NCBI GenBank assembly: GCA_905183005.1
Contig: CAJJDO010000021.1
Coordinates: forward strand, 628,773-692,772
Reading direction: 5' to 3'
Origin: Paramecium pentaurelia
Lineage: Eukaryota > Ciliophora > Oligohymenophorea > Peniculida > Parameciidae
DNA: 64,000 nucleotides
In this document: in pieces, positions 35,801 to 48,124 of the stretch
How positions within the stretch are numbered: the stretch's first letter is position 1
Layout: every line of letters starts with the position of its first letter
Notes under the pieces: model-generated
Told to the model about the DNA's origin: nothing
The model's input: the letters and a program-made list of their open reading frames with translations, nothing else
Database searches by the model: none
Position numbers and translations under genes: made by a program

Positions 35801-37857
35801 TGTAATTTTTAGTCATAGTTTTTTCTTTCAAATAATTTTTAAAATTAATTAGAAGCAAATTTAATCTCTGTTTATTAAAAATCATTTGAGATTTCGATTA
35901 GAAGATAACCAATCTTATCTTTATTACTAATCAAACTTGAATTAAACATTAAAAATTTTTCATCAGACATAGAAGTTTAATTACTTACTTTTCTAGCTTC
36001 ATAATAATTATTAGTAATTTCAGATTCATAATAACAAATAGCATTTTGTATGCTCAAACAAGGATAATCTGAAAATTTAGATTTTAATATTTTATTAGTT
36101 TATATGATTTAATTACATGTATCTCTTGTTATTTATAAAATATTATTGAGATTAAAGGAACTATCTTGATTGAGTTTTTGATAATAATTAACTTTTTATT
36201 AAGCCTATTAAATAATCATTGTTTTGATATCATCCATTTAAAATTCAAATGTCAGAAATTTTTATAAATAATCAATAATAACATTCTAAGAATAAGTATA
36301 GAATGATTGAGACAATAAATTTTTCATTTCAAATTTAGCTATGCTTATTATGATTTTTATCTTAATTCTTTGAATAAGTGATAAATTAACTTTAAAATTG
36401 AAATTACATTCTCTTAATTCAGCAGTTTCTGAATTATTTGATAATGCTAGAGTATTTGTATCAATCTTTGTTTAAACAGTACTTGAAGATTAAAAAGAAA
36501 TAGAAAAGTATGTAGATTAAGTATCACTTATTAAAATAGAATTGAGTGTCTTAATTGCAGCAATCGATAAACCAAAATCATATTGCATGATAGAATGATT
36601 AATAACTTACTCTAATAATTTTATTTTTGAACCTTATACAGATTAATAAAGTAAACAAGAGAGTTATTTTAATTTTTTTTTGAAAAATTATTGTTTCATT
36701 TAAATAGTTAATGGGGCAATTTTGGAAACATCAGAATAATAAGTAGTTGTGTGACAAATACATTCAGAGCTCTAACAAAATTATTTATGTGAGAGATAGA
36801 TTAATGCATCTTGAATGAGTGTCATTGATTCGTCTTCTTAGATTTTATTCAAATTTTTAATCAATGAATACTTGAATTTATCTAAAATTATAGTTGGAGA
36901 TAGATATAAACTTTAGAAACAATTATTATCTTATTTCTTATTAATTATTATTACTAAATAAAGTAAAATTGGATATAAAATTACTAAGATTTATTGTATA
37001 AATAATTAATTATTAGTTGTTAATCTTAAAATAGATTTGATAGCATATAAAATATTAAAAATGTTAATAATAAATACAATATTTTATGCTTATTTATAAA
37101 TGTAAATCTGCTTTTGTAATTATTCTGCAATCTCAATAAATGAAATAAGTATAGTTATAATAGAAGTTATGAGTAGAATCTAATTAGTATTAATATCATC
37201 TAAAACTATAAAATACAGGATGTGAGAGATTAATTTTAATATATTAGAAAAAAAAGCTGAGAAAAATATTCTGCTCTTTTCATAAAATAGAATTTTATAT
37301 GTTAAAGGGGATTCTGTAATTGTAAAGGTTATAAATATGTCTATTTAGATAATGCAAATTATAATCCATGATAAAATTATATATTAGATTTATTCTTGTG
37401 ATTTTTATATTTGTATAAAACAAATTGTTTACAAAAATAATCCTAAAAACTTACAAATTGTTTATTAATAAATTCCAACAAATAAGAGTAATAATTAATT
37501 AATCAGAGTTAGATGAGTGTTAAAATAATTTTAAAAATTATATAATAATAGCCCAATAATAAGTTTATGTAAAATGACCATGATAAACGTAACAATAAAT
37601 ATAATTTCTATTGGAATATAGTTAATAATTCCTATTTCAGGTCTAATAATTGAAATAAATAATCCATAAAGTAAAGTAGTCAAATTCTAATATTCATTAT
37701 TAGATTTAATATTTGTAATTGTAATGATTGTCTAAATTTAATTTACTATGTGAATCCAATATTGAATAATACTATAACATTTAAATTATTTTTTTATTAT
37801 CATCATTAATGTAATCCATCTTTCCAAGTAAACTATTTTTTTCAATTAATTTTACAT
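32879..37857 (-). CDS. Giant multi-membrane protein with PAS-like region
   Basis: 1651 aa, two exons around intron 33347-33369 (23 nt). Over 1,490 codons run without TGA. Residues ~40-330 contain about ten hydrophobic segments (LLYGLFISIIRP, FIVTFIMVIL, LLLLFVGIYQQTIC). A long region follows; at ~760-840 DSKAYVLVDGITKYSYF and FLKKLGFQEHEIKFI resemble a PAS sensor fold. Further membrane segments occur at ~1030, 1220 and 1340-1650 (WMVIWIFFQIGALVLAIF, FILILIQNLSIAFFIYSF). The pattern matches the very large ciliate family of membrane proteins related to tiny-macrocysts (TmcB-like) with PAS domains. Probably a sensor or mechanosensitive membrane protein. An alternative N-terminus (MDYINDDNKK...) in another frame would fit if an A7 run near 37790 had one base more or less. 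Confidence 0.8.
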
Positions 37858-38199
37858 ATATGTATTAATTAATTTTCATTTTTAATAAATAAATTAAATA
37901 TATACATATTAATAGTTAATAATTAAAAGAATTGTAAACATTTTCCAAAAATAATGAGAAACATATAATTTGTAATATTAACATGATATTTGATTATTAA
38001 TTAATTTATATTCAATATAAATTATTATCAAAATAATATAATTATGAGACTCTTTTTCATTTACAGAACAATTATGCATTTATGATAAATAAATTATTAT
38101 TACCAAAAATTTTATCTTTAAATTATACATATTTAGAAATTAATCAATAACTTATTATTTATATTATTACAGATTAACTTAATGAAAAAGAAATATAAA
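37858..38199. other. Intergenic, AT-rich
   Basis: About 342 bases between two minus-strand genes. No recognised element beyond the possible alternative N-terminus noted for the membrane protein. Confidence 0.5.
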
Positions 38200-38793
38200 T
38201 CAATATTTGCTTTCATTGCTATTAATACTCCATCCACTGAATTTTCGAAGTTATTCCATTTATAAATTTTAATTTGTTTTAGGTTGACGCTGCTTACTAG
38301 TTTCACTAACAAATCTTTATAAAGGTTTATTAATTCTACTTGTTATACATTACTGATGGGCTGATTCCTCAGTTTTTATTTACTTTTATGCAACAAAATT
38401 TTTGAAGGCAGAAGATTATGTAATTTATTTATGCCGTACATATCTAATAGGTTCTGGATAAATATATTCAGCTATAGTCATTTATCTTAAAGGTGTTATT
38501 TATTTTGCATAGATTGATTTAAATTTCTTTTACTCTATCTAATTTTTATAATTATCTGGTGATTTTCTTATCAAAAAAGCTTTTTCTTTCTTTAAATTTC
38601 TTGTTGCAGTTATCAAAGAATCATTTATGATTACTGATGACTCAGTTTTTGTATTAATTATTGATGACATTTATTTGGAAGATCTTTATTATTCTAATCT
38701 TTCTTAATTATATTTTTGCATAATTGATTTCAAAGATAATTTTTAGCCTAGGAGATATTCTCTTGCTTTTCTTTAAAATTCATAGACATACAT
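38200..38793 (-). CDS. Unknown basic 197-aa protein
   Basis: Single exon, ATG 38791-38793 to TGA 38200-38202, starting MYVYEFQRKARRISPRLKI. Rich in Lys, Gln, Ser and Arg, with short patches such as TPLRQMTIAEYIYPEPIRY and KQRQPKTNQ. The start was chosen because the other nearby ATG (38787-38789) is out of frame with the conserved-looking body. No domain recognised; an IDR-rich cytoskeletal or nuclear protein is possible. Confidence 0.6.
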
Positions 38794-39090
38794 TATGAAA
38801 AAAATAAATTATAAAATTATATAATTAAATATATATTTTGTTTAATTAATATAATTGATTATGATTTATAAAATTGATTAGGTTCAGAAATAAGAAAATC
38901 AAAATTTTAATTATTGAAATAATATATATATATATTTAAATTGATTCCACATATTAATTAAAACTTAATAATAACATATTCCATAAAATGTATAAATTAT
39001 ACTTTAAATACAATTCAGTTCCTTATTAATCTATAAATTATATTCATGTCAAAAATTAATTGTTATGAAGATGGATTAAACTAATTGATA

Positions 39091-39444
39091 ATGCAAATCA
39101 AGAACCAAATTCATTAATCAACTAGAAAAAATAGATTCTAAATTTAAGAAATGAGATAGAATGATTTTGAAATAAGATCAAATCTACTTTCATTTAGATT
39201 AAATTATAGAAATAGTACTGCAAACTCATAAGCATTAAATAGATATTCAAAATTAATAGAAATAAAAAAGAGATATTCTCTTTTACCTATAAAAAGCAGT
39301 CTTTTAAAATCTCCAAAAAAATCAATAAAAGAAAAGCTAAATAAATAATCTAGTATCTTAAATAGAGAAGAATTAATAAAATTAAAATGTGAAATAAGAG
39401 CATGGACTATTAATAATACCAACTAAACAGATTAATAATAATGA
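39091..39444 (+). CDS. Unknown basic 117-aa protein
   Basis: Single exon ending at TGA 39442. Lys/Ser/Asn/Arg-rich: SNLLSFRLNYRNSTANS, KKRYSLLPIKSSLLKSP, LNREELIKLKCEIRAW. The reverse strand shows a stop-free standard frame at 39204-39422, which is only its shadow. No signal peptide or domain. Function unknown. Confidence 0.5.
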
Positions 39445-39608
39445 TGATAAATTATTGTTTATTGTATATTTATATTCTATAATTTTAAATAACTTAGCAA
39501 TGTAACTAATATAAATAAAAAAAGTATATTAAATATCAAATAATGAAAATTTATTGTATATAATATGGACATAATTTATAGATAATAATGATTAGTTATA
39601 TATTAACA

Positions 39609-41575
39609 TCATTATAACTTTAAAATATTAATTGCATTCATTATAGTAGTTCCTAATTTAGCTGCCATCATCTCAAAACTTTAATCCAATCCAACAATAG
39701 TTGAACTACCTAACATAATTTTATCTTTCTCTTATTTAAGTAAATTTCTTTATTTAATTGGAACTTCAAATACAGCAATTACTTTATTATCAAAAATGAT
39801 TGGATGTATTAAAACTGGTAATATTGAATCTAAATCAATTGTTTCATCAAATTCAATTGATTTTCTCATATTCATTACTATTAATTCCTTAATTTTATAA
39901 TTATAATTACTTTCTTACGATCACATACTTATTTTGCAATTCCTTTTTTATTTAAATTAATAGGTTGATCTAAAACTCTTCCTTGAGTAATTGCATTCTT
40001 ATGAGTCATACCATCCCAACTAGTTCCAATAGTTTTGTAAGTAATAAATTAATCATTCTTAACAAAGTAAAAAGCTATCATTGAAACAGTTAATATTGTC
40101 TCCATCCAATGTCTTATATATTTATATAATTCAAACTGTGTTTTACTTAATAGAAAATCATTAAAGGCATTCTAAACCATTGAATCAAACTTTAATGTGA
40201 CTGATAATAATCTTGTTTTTATTTAATTTTTTATCAATTATTCACAAAACTTAGCTAATATTACACCATAATATTCTTCATCAAAAGAAAAATAATCACT
40301 TACAGAATTACTTATTTCTAAAATACCTGATAATATTTGATTTTAATTGAAAATTGGATAAAGAAGACTTTGATTTGTATACATAGCAACATGATTAGTA
40401 TTATCACATAAAAGATTATAATCTCTTTTATGTATAGGCTTTTAAAATCGCAATACTTCACTAAAAGATCCTTTATTAATTAATACTCTTTAATTATTAC
40501 TAGAATAAAGAATTCCCATTTGTGCATCTAATATCCATAATCTTGTATTTTAACACATAAAAACATGTTTAAAATTATATTCAATGAATTACATCTACTC
40601 TTATAGAGTTTCTATTAATTATAAGGATATTAACTATTTAAGCATCATATTAAGTTTTTCTGAAAAATCTTTAAAAGATAGATATTACGAAGTTACTAAT
40701 TAAATGGATTCCTTAATTTATTTTTAAGTTGATTACATCACCTTCTAAGTAAATACAGTGGTTCCTTATTCTTAAATATCATTCATGATATCAGCAAATT
40801 CTAATTTGAGAGCATTAATTCTAAAATCTAAATTATCACAAGCTTAATATCTAATCAAAATTTAAGTAGGATCATTTTGTTTATCATCTTATTCTATCCA
40901 TTCAGCTCTATCCAAAGCCAAGTTTTCTAATTCTCTTATTGAGATTTTTTTTTTCATCAATTCAAGTTTTTAATTAAGTTTACTTATTCTTTATTGAGAT
41001 GATTTATATTATTCAGTTAATCTAGAGATTTCCTAATTCTTTAATTATAATTCTCTTTTTTATCTTTCACATTCCTTCACTAAATCAGTTAATGTTTTTC
41101 TTATATTAACAGATTCATTAGGGAAATCACTTTCTAATATTATTTCTAATCTTGATTCTAGATTAGTTACTTTATGATTTAAATCACCACTTAACTTAGT
41201 TTGTAATTAATATTAATGATAATTTAATTAATTTTGATGCATTAATTCATCAATTTTGGTTTTAAGATTTTTATTTTAACCCTCTAAATCATCATATTTA
41301 GTCTTTAACACTTAAAATTTCTATTCTAATTCACTATATAATTATTAAGCTTTTTATAATTAACGATCTTTATAACCTAATTCCAATTCACTTTAAGATG
41401 CTTTTTCTAAACCTTTTGATAATATTTTGATTGTATCCATAATTTTCATAATATCTGTATCCTTACTATTATTTTCTATCATTTTTAATATCTACATATG
41501 TAACTATTAATATAAGTTTTATGATACATTAGTAAGTTAAGTGATATCCATGCTAGTGTTAGAGTTTGGAGACAT
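39609..41575 (-). CDS. Coiled-coil protein with GAF-like domains
   Basis: 647 aa, two exons; intron 39888-39910 (23 nt). Residues ~30-240 are a long coiled coil (LQKAQQLYSELEQKFQVL, VKECERQKRELQLKNQEI). Residues ~255-640 contain two segments with the look of GAF folds: CQNTRLWILDAQMGILYS...LCDNTNHVAMYTNQSLLYPIF and later DRKKELIVMNMRKSIEFDE...PVLIHPIIFDNKVIAVFEVP, where I/VLxxPIF-NKVIAVFE is the usual central GAF strand. GAF domains bind cyclic nucleotides or other small ligands. No output domain is present. This arrangement is common in ciliate proteins. It is divergently arranged with the pseudokinase-MORN gene, 113 bp apart. Confidence 0.75.
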
Positions 41576-41688
41576 TATCTAAGTCTTTTTACAACTAGTC
41601 TATGATAACAAACTAGATAGTTTTCTATGCATTGGATAATAATTTTATTTATCAAATAAATATATATATATATTTAAATTATAACAGT

Positions 41689-43490
41689 ATGGGGAATACT
41701 TGTGAACATTGTAATTATAAATTATCATATTATATAAGGTTGGAAGGGATTATCTGATTGTGCATAATATTGTTGTGAAGGTTGTGAATAATGTTATGTT
41801 TGTATGAGACCTTGTTGTACATCAATGAGAGATGAATTTAGAAATTGTTGTGCAATATGTTCATGTTAAGGATTTGGTAATTGTTTATCATGTAATACAA
41901 ATCCTTGTTTGATTCTTGATAAATCAACTCCTGATATTTAATAAACATTACAAAATTATGAACATAAAACCCATTATTTGGATGAATGGTATGGGGATGT
42001 AGTTCTATTAGAGAATAAACAAACTAAGATATTAGCAGTATTAAAAGTTTAAGAGTTTTTATATTAATCAGATTTTGAAGAGTAGAATTAACAATTTCTC
42101 TAACGTAAATTATTATAAAATGATAACATTGTGTAATTAAAAGAATATATGTCAAGATAAGAGGAAGGATTCTGTACATCAATTTATAAATCATTTTTGA
42201 TATTTGATTATATTTTGACAGATTTTGCATCAGAATTTCAATAAAGAATTGAAAATAAAATTCCATATTAATAAGATGAATTTTATCCAATAATTTATTA
42301 ATGTATAAATGGTTTGAATTATTTACATTAAAATGGAATTGTTCATCAAGCTTTAAGAATGAGAAATATTTATATTACATAAGATAAATATAAAATAGCA
42401 GATCCTCATTTATTTGATCATAAAAATGATTATCAAAGATTATATAGTGATAAACACAAATATTCTAAAATATCTTATCTGTCTCCTGAATTAGTAAGTG
42501 AATTAGATAAAGGAAATAAAGAACCAAATGTTGATTGGTTTAAATCAGACATCTACTCTTTGGGAATGGTATTTCTATAACTATGTAGTGGAAAATTATC
42601 ATCCCTTTGTTATGATTATGATTAAGGTGTCATATTTGAAGATAAAATATAATCTCATTTACAAACCATTAAAATTTAATGTCATGATTTCTTTTTTTAC
42701 ATCATCAAAGATATGTTAACTGTTAAAGTATCATAAAGACCAAATGCCTAATAATTATTTGAAAGATTAGATAAAAATCCTAAATGCAAATAATCTATTA
42801 CTCCTGTATAAATAATCTTAGAGCAACCTCAGGAATAACAATTGGAATAACAATATTAATAATAAGATGTATCTTAATTAATTGGAGGTGGTGGATAAGA
42901 ACTATTAGGAGAACCAAATACTTATGATTAATACGATGTGTTAGGTCTAATTGGAAATGAGCCAACTAAGTAAAAAGACCTAGGTATTCTATTCTTGACT
43001 AAAAATAATAGTTGAAAATGTAAAAGAAAGATATCCCAATGGATCCAGATATTTAGGAATGAAGAGAAATGGTTTAAGACATGGAAAAGGGAAGTTTATT
43101 CATAATGATGGAAGTTATTATGATGGAATGTGGAAGGATAACAAAATGAGTGGAAAAGGAGTATTGTATAATACTCAAGGCAAAGTTATTTATGATGGTC
43201 AGTGGACAGATGATCAATATCATGGTCAAGGTATTGAATACAACTAAGATTAAATCCCAATGATTTCTGGATTAGATCATAATAATCTATCTAATATTAC
43301 ATGTTGGCTTAAATATGAAGGAGCATTTAAAAGAGATAATAGAGAAGGTTTTGGAACTCTTTCTTTTAGCAATGGTGATAAATATATAGGAGCATTTAAA
43401 GATGGATAAATTCATGGCTTTGGCACATATTCATATAAGAATGGACAGTCAATTTAAGGAAAATGGAATATGGGCAAGCTTCAAAAATGA
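41689..43490 (+). CDS. Pseudokinase-MORN fusion protein with myristoylated Cys-rich N-terminus
   Basis: 581 aa, three exons; introns 41711-41738 (28 nt) and 42984-43011 (28 nt). Starts MGNTCEHCW, a myristoylation/palmitoylation-type start, followed by a Cys-rich stretch with about 18 Cys in 70 residues. Residues ~110-370 have the protein-kinase layout (INGLNYLHQNGIVH, SDIYSLGMVFLQL, SQRPNAQQL), but the catalytic loop reads HQALRMRN instead of HRDxKxxN and the magnesium motif reads ADPHLFD instead of DFG, so it should be catalytically dead. Residues ~420-580 carry MORN repeats (GLRHGKGKFIHNDGSYYDG, DQYHGQGIEY, IHGFGTYSYKNG). It looks like a membrane-anchored scaffold. Kinase-MORN combinations are known in ciliates. 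Confidence 0.88.
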
Positions 43491-44304
43491 AGTAAAATAT
43501 TATTATTATCAACATATATATTATTATAAATGTTTCTTGAAAATACTAAAATTAAATCCCAAATTTGCAAAAAAGATATTTATTATTTTGTTAAAATCCA
43601 CAAGAATCAAGTTTTAAATAATTAGATGATATGCTTAAATACTCTAGATTTTTATCCTTTTTCTATGTAAAAATTGCCTAAAATTAATTTAAATTGATTG
43701 TAAAATTGGTCTATTTTATATATTTGTAAAGAATTAATATATTAATAATCTTTTAAAATTAAAAAAAAAAAACAATTTTTATTTTTTAACTTTTTTATAT
43801 TTGATTTTTAAATATCCACTTAAAAATAAAATAAAACTACTAAAACATTTTACATAAGTTTTAGATTGATTAACTTGCCAATACAATTAATATTATGTAT
43901 CTCAAACTAAGATCAATAAAATTTTTCACTATAATTTTTGATATATTAACAGCCATCACATGATTACTGATGCTCTAGAGAAAATTGGTTCAAAAACACA
44001 AAAAAAAAACATTTTCTTTTTGTCAAATATAAAGGAAGGGTAATTATATTTTTCATTAAGGAATAAGTATTTAAAAATATTATAACCTAAATGCATCCTA
44101 ATTAAATCATCAAATTTTTAAATTCCTGCCTTTTTTTATTTTCAAAATATAAATTTAATAATGTTTAGAAATTATATCTATATAATTATTAATATTAAGA
44201 ATATCAATTATTAATTATTTAGGAGTAGGATAAGTAGAGTATAATATTTATATGACTTTAAAATAACTTGAAATATCTATATAAATTTAAAAAAGAATTA
44301 ATGC
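43491..44304. other. Convergent intergenic region
   Basis: About 814 bases between two convergent genes, with A- and T-runs up to ten bases. No gene or repeat supported. Confidence 0.6.
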
Positions 44305-46929
44305 TCAATCATCAATTAATATTATAGCTAAATTTTAACTCTTTCCAGCATTAGTTACAATAGGAATATCATCTTCATCTTCATTTTTGTTAATTCTATT
44401 AATATTCTAATATCCCTTATCAATTATATCTTAATATGTTTTTATTGTTTCATCTTATAATATTAAATTGATTTATTAATCTTTATCCAATTAACCCTAT
44501 ATTAGTTTGATTATAATACAGTATGATCTAATGCTAGTTGATCAATTGAAATTTCTAATTTTTTGATTCTTTCAATAATAAATAATTGATATTTGTCAAT
44601 AACCAAATGAAAACATACTTTTTTGCATATTGGACATATCCATTTTTTATGTTCTACTTTAATCATCATCTCAAGGAAACTGCATAGACAAAAACATTAT
44701 TCATGTTGACAAAATTCACCTCTAAAATAATATATAATATTGATTTACTTTGCTGGAATTTGAATTAATTCTAAAGTAAATTAACAATAGAGACTAATAA
44801 TTGTTTTAGCAACTTATATTTCTTTTTTATTTTAATCAGATTTAATCTTTGGTTAAATATCTAATTATTTAAATTTATCAATTGTTTGTATTACATTCAA
44901 TGGTTCTACCAAAAACAAACCAAAACAATAGATTGAACCAATAGTATCTTTACGATATTATTAATCTGCCAAATGTTCTATTATTGAAAATACAAATTTC
45001 TTAGAAAAGTTATTTTATCTTATTAAATCTTTGATATTGATGTAAATTGAAGTATCTCTCCTTTTTTTTAAGCTTGATTTTTCTTACAATGGTCTGATCT
45101 CTTTTATAGTGGCTCCATTTATTAAGAGAGTACAAGACATTGGAAAAGTCAAGTCATATAATCCTTATTTATTCAAAGCAACACATCTTATCTCAAGATT
45201 GCAATTAGTAGAAGTATCAATATTAAAGGTTTGACTTGTTTTTGCATTTTCTTTACCTGAGCATCTGTATTCAGTATAAGCTAATTTTGTTATGATTTTT
45301 TAGAATGGATTAATGGATACTAACAAACATTATGTACATATTCTTACTCCATCTTAAATTTCAATAGTTTTTGTATCCATACTTTAACAATAATTACATT
45401 AAGGTTTTTCTAATTTTGATTATTCTTTTTCTAATTTTTTAGTAACTTTATCATTGCTATCTAAAATAATTACTTATTCTTAATTTTTTTTAATTTTAGA
45501 TGTTTCATTTGGATTAGTACACAATAGTTTTTCAATAATTGATTCTAATTCTTAAGTTTCTTTTTATCGATGTTTATCACTTCTTTCTAATCTTTCCTAT
45601 CTCTCTTTTTCTAATCTATCCTATTTTTCCCTTTCTTATTTTTATTTTTCTAAAAGTTCAATTCTATCTTATCTTTCTTTTTCTAATCTTTCTGCTCTTT
45701 CTTTTTCAAATTTATCTAACCTTTCTTTCTCCAATCTTTCTTTTTCTTATTTCTCTTTATTCTATTTTTCTTTTTCTAATCTTTCTAATATTTAATTTTT
45801 CTCTTTTAATTATTATAATCTTTCTAAATCTTTTTTCTCTTTTTTTAATTTATCACTTTCTAACCTTTCTTTTTTCTTTCTATCTTTTTTTTCAATCATT
45901 GGAATAATCTATTTAGTTGATTTTTCAATTTATTATTTTATATCAATTTCTAAATGTTTTTTTTTTTCAATTTTCAATAATTTGTCTTTTTTATTAAAAT
46001 TTTCTAAGTCTTTACTTAATTTCTTCTCCTATTTATTTAATAATTTAATATTCTCCTTCTTTTTAATACTATCTTCTCTCAATGATAAATCTTCTGATGT
46101 TCTTAATTCAAGCGATTCAGATTAAGAATCTTGTTTAAGTTATTTATTATCTTTTTTTTTAATTTAATCTAAAGATGGAGACAGCTTTTTCTTTTTGCAA
46201 TTATTTTAAAGTTCTGTTTTAGATTAAAGAGATCTATTTAATTAGGTATCTTTATATTCAATAGGTTCATAAAATGTATGTGTTTTGTTATGATTATCAT
46301 TTTTTTGAGGAGTTTTCTCGCTTTTCTTTTTGACAATAAGATCAGGAATAAGTTTTAAATCTTTAGATTTAGTATCCTATTTATTTGATGCTGTTTTTGT
46401 AGATATATGTTTAGAGTTATCATTTGATTTATTAAATTGATTATTATTTATGTCTAAATTAACCCCAATAAAATTTGGCACAGATAAATAGGATTTTGGA
46501 AGAAATGCCTCCAAATCAATTTTTCGCTTATTTGAGTCTGCTATTTCATCATCAATTATTTAAACCATATCATTTTTTGGTTTTTAACAAATGGGACTTG
46601 CAATTTACTATAGTTTTTGAGGTAATGTAATTTATTTATTTTCTTATAGTTCCTATGTTTTAGACTAATTTCTAGAAATTTGAGCTTATTAAATGATAGT
46701 TTAGATTTCATTTTTTTCATTTAAATATGAAATAAAATGGGAAGCAAAATGCTTAAAAAAAATTGCATCTCTTTAACCTCCATATTCATTAACTCCAATT
46801 TATTTACAAATGTGTTAAATTTGAAAGTCTCGATACTAACATATTTTGAAAGTGTACTTAAATTAATGGGTTGACTGGACTATTTAATAAATCGAAAACC
46901 AGAGTTTCTAATAGTTATCTATGTTCCAT
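44305..46929 (-). CDS. PIAS/Siz-type SUMO E3 ligase
   Basis: 859 aa, three exons; introns 46836-46857 (22 nt) and 44497-44519 (23 nt). N-terminus MEHRQLLETLVFDLLN with ICKQIGVNEYGGQRDAI is a compact helical domain, possibly SAP-like. Residues ~110-480 are disordered; ~320-520 is an extreme Lys/Glu coiled coil. Residues ~740-775 hold the SP-RING: CQHEQCFCLCSFLEMM...WICPICKK, the C-x-H...C-x2-C pattern of PIAS/Siz ligases that transfer SUMO from Ubc9. The C-terminus carries acidic-hydrophobic SUMO-interacting motifs, EDEDDIPIV and AIILIDD, the latter at the very end. Expected in the nucleus. In Paramecium and Tetrahymena SUMO acts in genome rearrangement and meiosis; a link for this gene is only inference. 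Confidence 0.9.
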
Positions 46930-47940
46930 AATATAATAAATAATGTATTATTTAATTGATCTTTTAAGATCTAAAAATCCTGTAAAAAAATAAACATCAC
47001 TAACTCATTCAAATAAAATGCCTTTAACCCATTTTCTTGTTACTTCAACAAACATTCCAAAAATTGAGGCAAGTCATCTTAGAACATCATCTACAAACTC
47101 TACTGACAACTTTACTTCACTTCTTAAATATAATCTCCCCTAAACTTGTATTTTATAAGATTTAGAATTATCTTCATATTCTGATCAATAATTCCCAATA
47201 TACCTAATCTCTAAAATTATAATTTTGAGTAAAATTTGGATTTGAATTGATTAAATATTAGAAATTATTATATTTCCCATCTTAAAGTGATTCTTTATAA
47301 ATTCTCCTCCTATCTATTAAAAACAAACAATCCCTTTCAAGATAGATCAAAACCTAAAACTTTTCCTTCATATCCACCAACATAAGAATTTAGTTTTCAA
47401 TAGCCATTCTTTTTACCATTAAACTTATCTCCTCATATAAATCCATATTGTATTTAGATCTTATTTTTTAACTTACTAATAATACTAATTTCTAGGTATT
47501 TATAAACTGATTGCATAAATCTTAGAATTATATTTTGAGTGTTAGTGATATTGATTTATGCTTGATTAGATGCAGAATCTATTATGATGAGTTTCTTTCT
47601 TCAATTTCTATCAATAGCTGATAAATTTAAACATTTTATAATTCTTAACTAATTATTTTTATAAGTAAAACTTTTGATAATCTTAATTAAATTTGCAATC
47701 TTCATATTATACATCATCCACTAATGAAAAGAAGTCATTTTTTCCATTAAAAACTCTAATATTCTCAAATTCTCAGTCAAGAGAATGCCACAAATATTTA
47801 ATTCCTCTCTATGAATTATTATTTTAACACATAAACACTTTGTAATATATTAATAACGTATTAAATGATAATTTAAGTAGAAATCTAAGAAAGAAAACCA
47901 TACAAGTGGCCTCACCTACTTTCTATATATTAGAATTCAT
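46930..47940 (-). pseudogene. Degenerate gene with several in-frame TGA codons
   Basis: Begins ATG 47938-47940; a 19-nt intron (GTATGG...TTAG, about 47885-47903) opens a frame with CGILLTENLRILEFLMEKM and TSFHQWMM. That frame then meets TGAs before RKKLIIID, between GFI and GDKFNGKKNGY, before KLNSYVGGYEG, and before KGLFVFNRQEEN. A second frame, from ~47280 on, has TGAs in LEIRYIGNY/SEYED, VEFVDDVLR/LASIFGMFVE and VKGILFE/VSDVYFF. The sequence between the TGAs is strongly protein-like, and tryptophan would fit at nearly all of them. A frame switch near 47220 has no intron to explain it. Best read as a decaying gene; the repeats (G-W-GGYEG) recall Paramecium's large family of W/G-rich repeat proteins. 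Confidence 0.5.
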
Positions 47941-48124
47941 TATGTTTTATTATTTAAAATATTATTCATATTTTCTAACTTAAAACATATTTCTTCCTTA
48001 AAATATAGTATATTATCACTAATTTAGGCTTTACAATTAATCAGAAAGAACAAATACTTAATAATATAAAGTTTATTAATAATAAGTTCAAAAAGGTTAA
48101 AAGACAAGAAATTTTTTAATAAAG

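Noticed and set aside
45539..45907. 122-codon plus-strand hydrophobic frame
   Set aside because: Antisense shadow of the Lys/Glu coiled coil of the SUMO ligase; GAA/AAA read backwards give Phe/Leu/Ser.
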